The position numbers were made by a program, and so were the translations under genes. The notes under the pieces were generated by a model, which saw only the letters and a program-made list of their open reading frames with translations, was not told the origin of the DNA and searched no databases. 64,000 bases of DNA, from positions 1 to 64,000 of the forward strand of contig JACQAP010000020.1 of the NCBI GenBank assembly GCA_016194905.1. Reading direction: 5' to 3'. Shown one piece after another: positions 62,636 through 64,000 of this stretch (within the stretch, counting starts at the first letter, position 1; the number at the start of each line of letters is the position of its first letter). The stretch is from Betaproteobacteria bacterium. Its GTDB lineage: Bacteria; Pseudomonadota; Gammaproteobacteria; Burkholderiales; JACQAP01.

Positions 62636-62935
62636 ATGAAAAAGCCGCCCTCCATGGCAACCAAGTTTCAAAGCAGCATCGCGAAAACCGAAGCGGTAGG
62701 CGGAACGTCGGAGGTAAAAATCATGTTCACCGACGAAAGCGGTTTTTCGTTTCAGGCTGTAGCCGGCGATCCGAAGCCAAAGGTGAATGGCGCCGGGGAT
62801 TCATTGGCGCATGAATTCTCTGCCGGAGTGAACAAATACACCTTTCTCGCCGCCGGCGTGCAAATGGCATTCAACGATGGGAGCTCCTGCAACATGAATT
62901 TCGGCAAGGCGATCGGCGCCTTGCCGTCGTCGTAG
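62636..62935 (+). CDS. Small hypothetical protein
   Basis: A 99-residue protein without signal peptide or helices: KFQSSIAKTEAVGGTSEVKIMFTDESGFSFQAV, then a predicted beta-rich body and a Ser-rich end. No family is recognised. Start at ATG 62636 or 62654 (MATKFQSS). Confidence 0.5.
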   Translation: MKKPPSMATKFQSSIAKTEAVGGTSEVKIMFTDESGFSFQAVAGDPKPKVNGAGDSLAHEFSAGVNKYTFLAAGVQMAFNDGSSCNMNFGKAIGALPSS

Positions 62936-63006
62936 TCCGCCGCAATATCTCGTCGCGATCACACGGAATTGTCGGCTCGCTCCTGCAGATTACACTCATC
63001 AATACA

Positions 63007-63051
63007 GCCCGACAGGTTCGGGCCTACACCCCGAAGCGAACGCGGCTTCGG
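63007..63051. terminator. Two hairpins between convergent genes
   Basis: Stems 63007-63012/63018-63023 and 63031-63037/63045-63051. No T tract on either strand, so termination is only a possibility. Confidence 0.35.
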
Positions 63052-63063
63052 CTCTTTCGACAG

Positions 63064-63306
63064 TCAAGCAGCCATCGGTCTGACCAGTGATTCGATTTCC
63101 GCTTCGGCATCATCCTTTGCCAGACGCAATTCGTAGTCCTTTTGCAAATTCAGCCACAAGTCGGGCGTCGTGCCGAAATAGCGCGCCAGCCGAAGTGCGG
63201 TATCGGCGGTGATGCCGCGTTGGCCCTTCAGTATCGCCGTGATCCGGTTGGCCGGCACATGCAGCGCGTTCGCCAGCGCATTCGCCGTCAGCCCGTGCGG
63301 CTCCAT
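63064..63306 (-). CDS. HigA-like antitoxin, 5'-truncated
   Basis: 80 residues from the ATG at 63306: MEPHGLTANALANALHVPAN, ITAILKGQRGITADTALRLARYFGT, PDLWLNLQKDYELRLAKDD. This is the XRE/HigA helix-turn-helix family minus about 20 usual N-terminal residues (HPGE-LREEFL). The longer open frame to 63423 reads antisense through the nucleotidyltransferase. No HigB toxin gene is next to it. It may still bind DNA. Confidence 0.65.
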   Translation of the reverse strand: MEPHGLTANALANALHVPANRITAILKGQRGITADTALRLARYFGTTPDLWLNLQKDYELRLAKDDAEAEIESLVRPMAA

Positions 63307-63724
63307 TCCGGAAAGCCCGATATTCCCCGAGATTAAATCCCTGGTTGCGAAGACCTTCGGCATCGCCGACGTGGTGCGTGAGTCGCTGCAACCTTTCGCC
63401 CGGAAGATCCTCGCCGCGTTCATCTACGGTTCGGTGGCCCGCGGGGAACACGATGCATCAAGCGACGTCGATGTGCTTGTGGTGGGCGATATCGCGCCAT
63501 CCCGGCTTGCGCCGATGCAACTGGAGCTCGGTCGTATTCTCGGCCGCCGCATGTCCGTCGTAGTCTACGGCGCGGCCGAATTCCGCAAACACATCGCCGA
63601 GCGCGAACACTTTATCGCAAACCTGATGACGCAACCTCGTATCTGGCTCATCGGCACGGAGGCGGATCTTGCGGCCTGGTATGGCAACGGCGCTAGACAA
63701 TCTCGTCGTCGCAAGGCAGCTTAA
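63305..63724 (+). pseudogene. Nucleotidyltransferase, 5'-truncated (MNT type)
   Basis: From the codons for IPESPIFPEIKSLV on, it matches MNT-type nucleotidyltransferases that normally carry an N-terminal winged helix. The catalytic motif is intact: YGSVARGEHDASSDVDVLVVG. No good start codon precedes the junction at about 63305, where homology to HigA begins in the other direction. Confidence 0.6.
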
Positions 63725-63761
63725 GGCGGAGCCGTCCTCGCCGGCTGAGATCGACGCGCTG
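63681..63761 (+). pseudogene. HEPN-type partner fragment
   Basis: 27 codons, MATALDNLVVARQLKAEPSSPAEIDAL, matching the start of HEPN-like partners of such nucleotidyltransferases (LDNLVRAGRLKAEPP). It overlaps the NTase end. After residue 27 the similarity ends; the frame stays open but is antisense to the next gene. Confidence 0.45.
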
Positions 63762-63821
63762 TCCCCGCGCCTGCCACGCTTTAACCGATTGCAGTTCTGC
63801 GGGCGCCCGCTGGTCATGACT

Positions 63822-64000
63822 TCAGGCCGGCACCAGCCTGAGATGGGTAATTTCGGAAGGCGCGCCGAAGCGCTTGGGCGGCCCCCAGTAGCCGGTGCCG
63901 CGGCTTACGTAAATCCAGAGGTCGTCCAGACGATGCAACCCCGCGGCAAACGGCTCCAGAAGCTTCACGACAAAATTCCAGGGAAAAAACTGTCCACCAT
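63822..64000 (-). CDS. Metallophosphoesterase, C-terminal part (5' end outside window)
   Basis: The last 59 residues: [20 protein letters not shown], then [35 protein letters not shown] and TGA. The GGQ start (end of the GHTHGGQ motif) and [12 protein letters not shown]...EI are typical of calcineurin-like phosphoesterases of the YaeI/YkuE type. Upstream residues are outside the window. Confidence 0.72.
   Translation of the reverse strand, partial: GGQFFPWNFVVKLLEPFAAGLHRLDDLWIYVSRGTGYWGPPKRFGAPSEITHLRLVPA

Overview
The window is GC-rich (about 60% by eye) chromosomal DNA, most likely from a betaproteobacterium (Burkholderiales or Nitrosomonadales type). This rests on gene content: ParE/ParC, a YehZ/YehW-type importer, NfeD/QmcA, the DUF1501-DUF1800 pair and a LysR regulator. 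No rRNA or tRNA gene, CRISPR array or transposase was recognised, so the species is not resolved.

Layout. 1-2.6 kb: the 5' part of a response-regulator/multi-PAS sensor and an acidic hypothetical protein. 2.7-13.1 kb: an extracellular-electron-transfer-like cluster holding a membrane-anchored Fe-S/FAD oxidoreductase, a di-heme membrane cytochrome b, a 27-heme and a 17-heme cytochrome c, a large outer-membrane beta-barrel with TPR repeats, and a solitary CcmI-like maturation factor. Two sites match the sigma-54 -24/-12 consensus, one ahead of each cytochrome transcription unit. The whole cluster lies between two 196-bp direct repeats (about 97% identical): the 3' part of the intact lldD at 13.1 kb and an orphan lldD fragment at 2.7 kb. 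14.4-15.9 kb: a sulfatase with a variant active-site motif and an 18-bp tandem repeat in its signal peptide. 16-23.9 kb: a MoxR/DUF58/von Willebrand factor A operon. 23.9-29.1 kb: a partner-switching module (RsbW-like kinase, FecR protein, OmpA lipoprotein, CHASE2-SpoIIE phosphatase, metallo-hydrolase, STAS protein). 29.3-32.5 kb: the DUF1501/DUF1800 secreted pair. 32.7-38.6 kb: two nickel/cobalt-type transporters bracketing secreted or anchored proteins (metallo-beta-lactamase fold, BNR repeats, NHL/Vgb repeats). 39-43.2 kb: hydroxy-acid/sugar-acid metabolism (enolase superfamily, hydroxypyruvate isomerase) with a LysR regulator divergent from an unannotated 49-residue protein. 43.4-55.4 kb: housekeeping genes (parE, a diguanylate cyclase, parC, MOSC-rubredoxin, cysK, ABC importer, NfeD/QmcA), with a perfect 48-bp inverted repeat after cysK. 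55.5-64 kb: an accessory region with decayed HicBA, HigA and nucleotidyltransferase/HEPN genes, a proteasome-like Ntn-hydrolase candidate with lower GC, a YaaC-like remnant, and a DUF2167/membrane/J-domain/M50-protease operon.

How the genes may work together. In the 2.7-13.1 kb cluster, reducing equivalents would pass between NAD(P)H or the quinone pool (Fe-S/FAD protein, cytochrome b), periplasmic multiheme cytochrome(s) and the outer-membrane barrel, with CcmI assisting heme attachment to 44 CxxCH sites. Direction (metal oxidation or reduction) cannot be read from sequence. In the 23.9-29.1 kb module, a CHASE2-sensed signal would control a SpoIIE phosphatase acting on the STAS protein, which would bind or release the RsbW-like kinase. 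These are inferences from family knowledge; no search was run.
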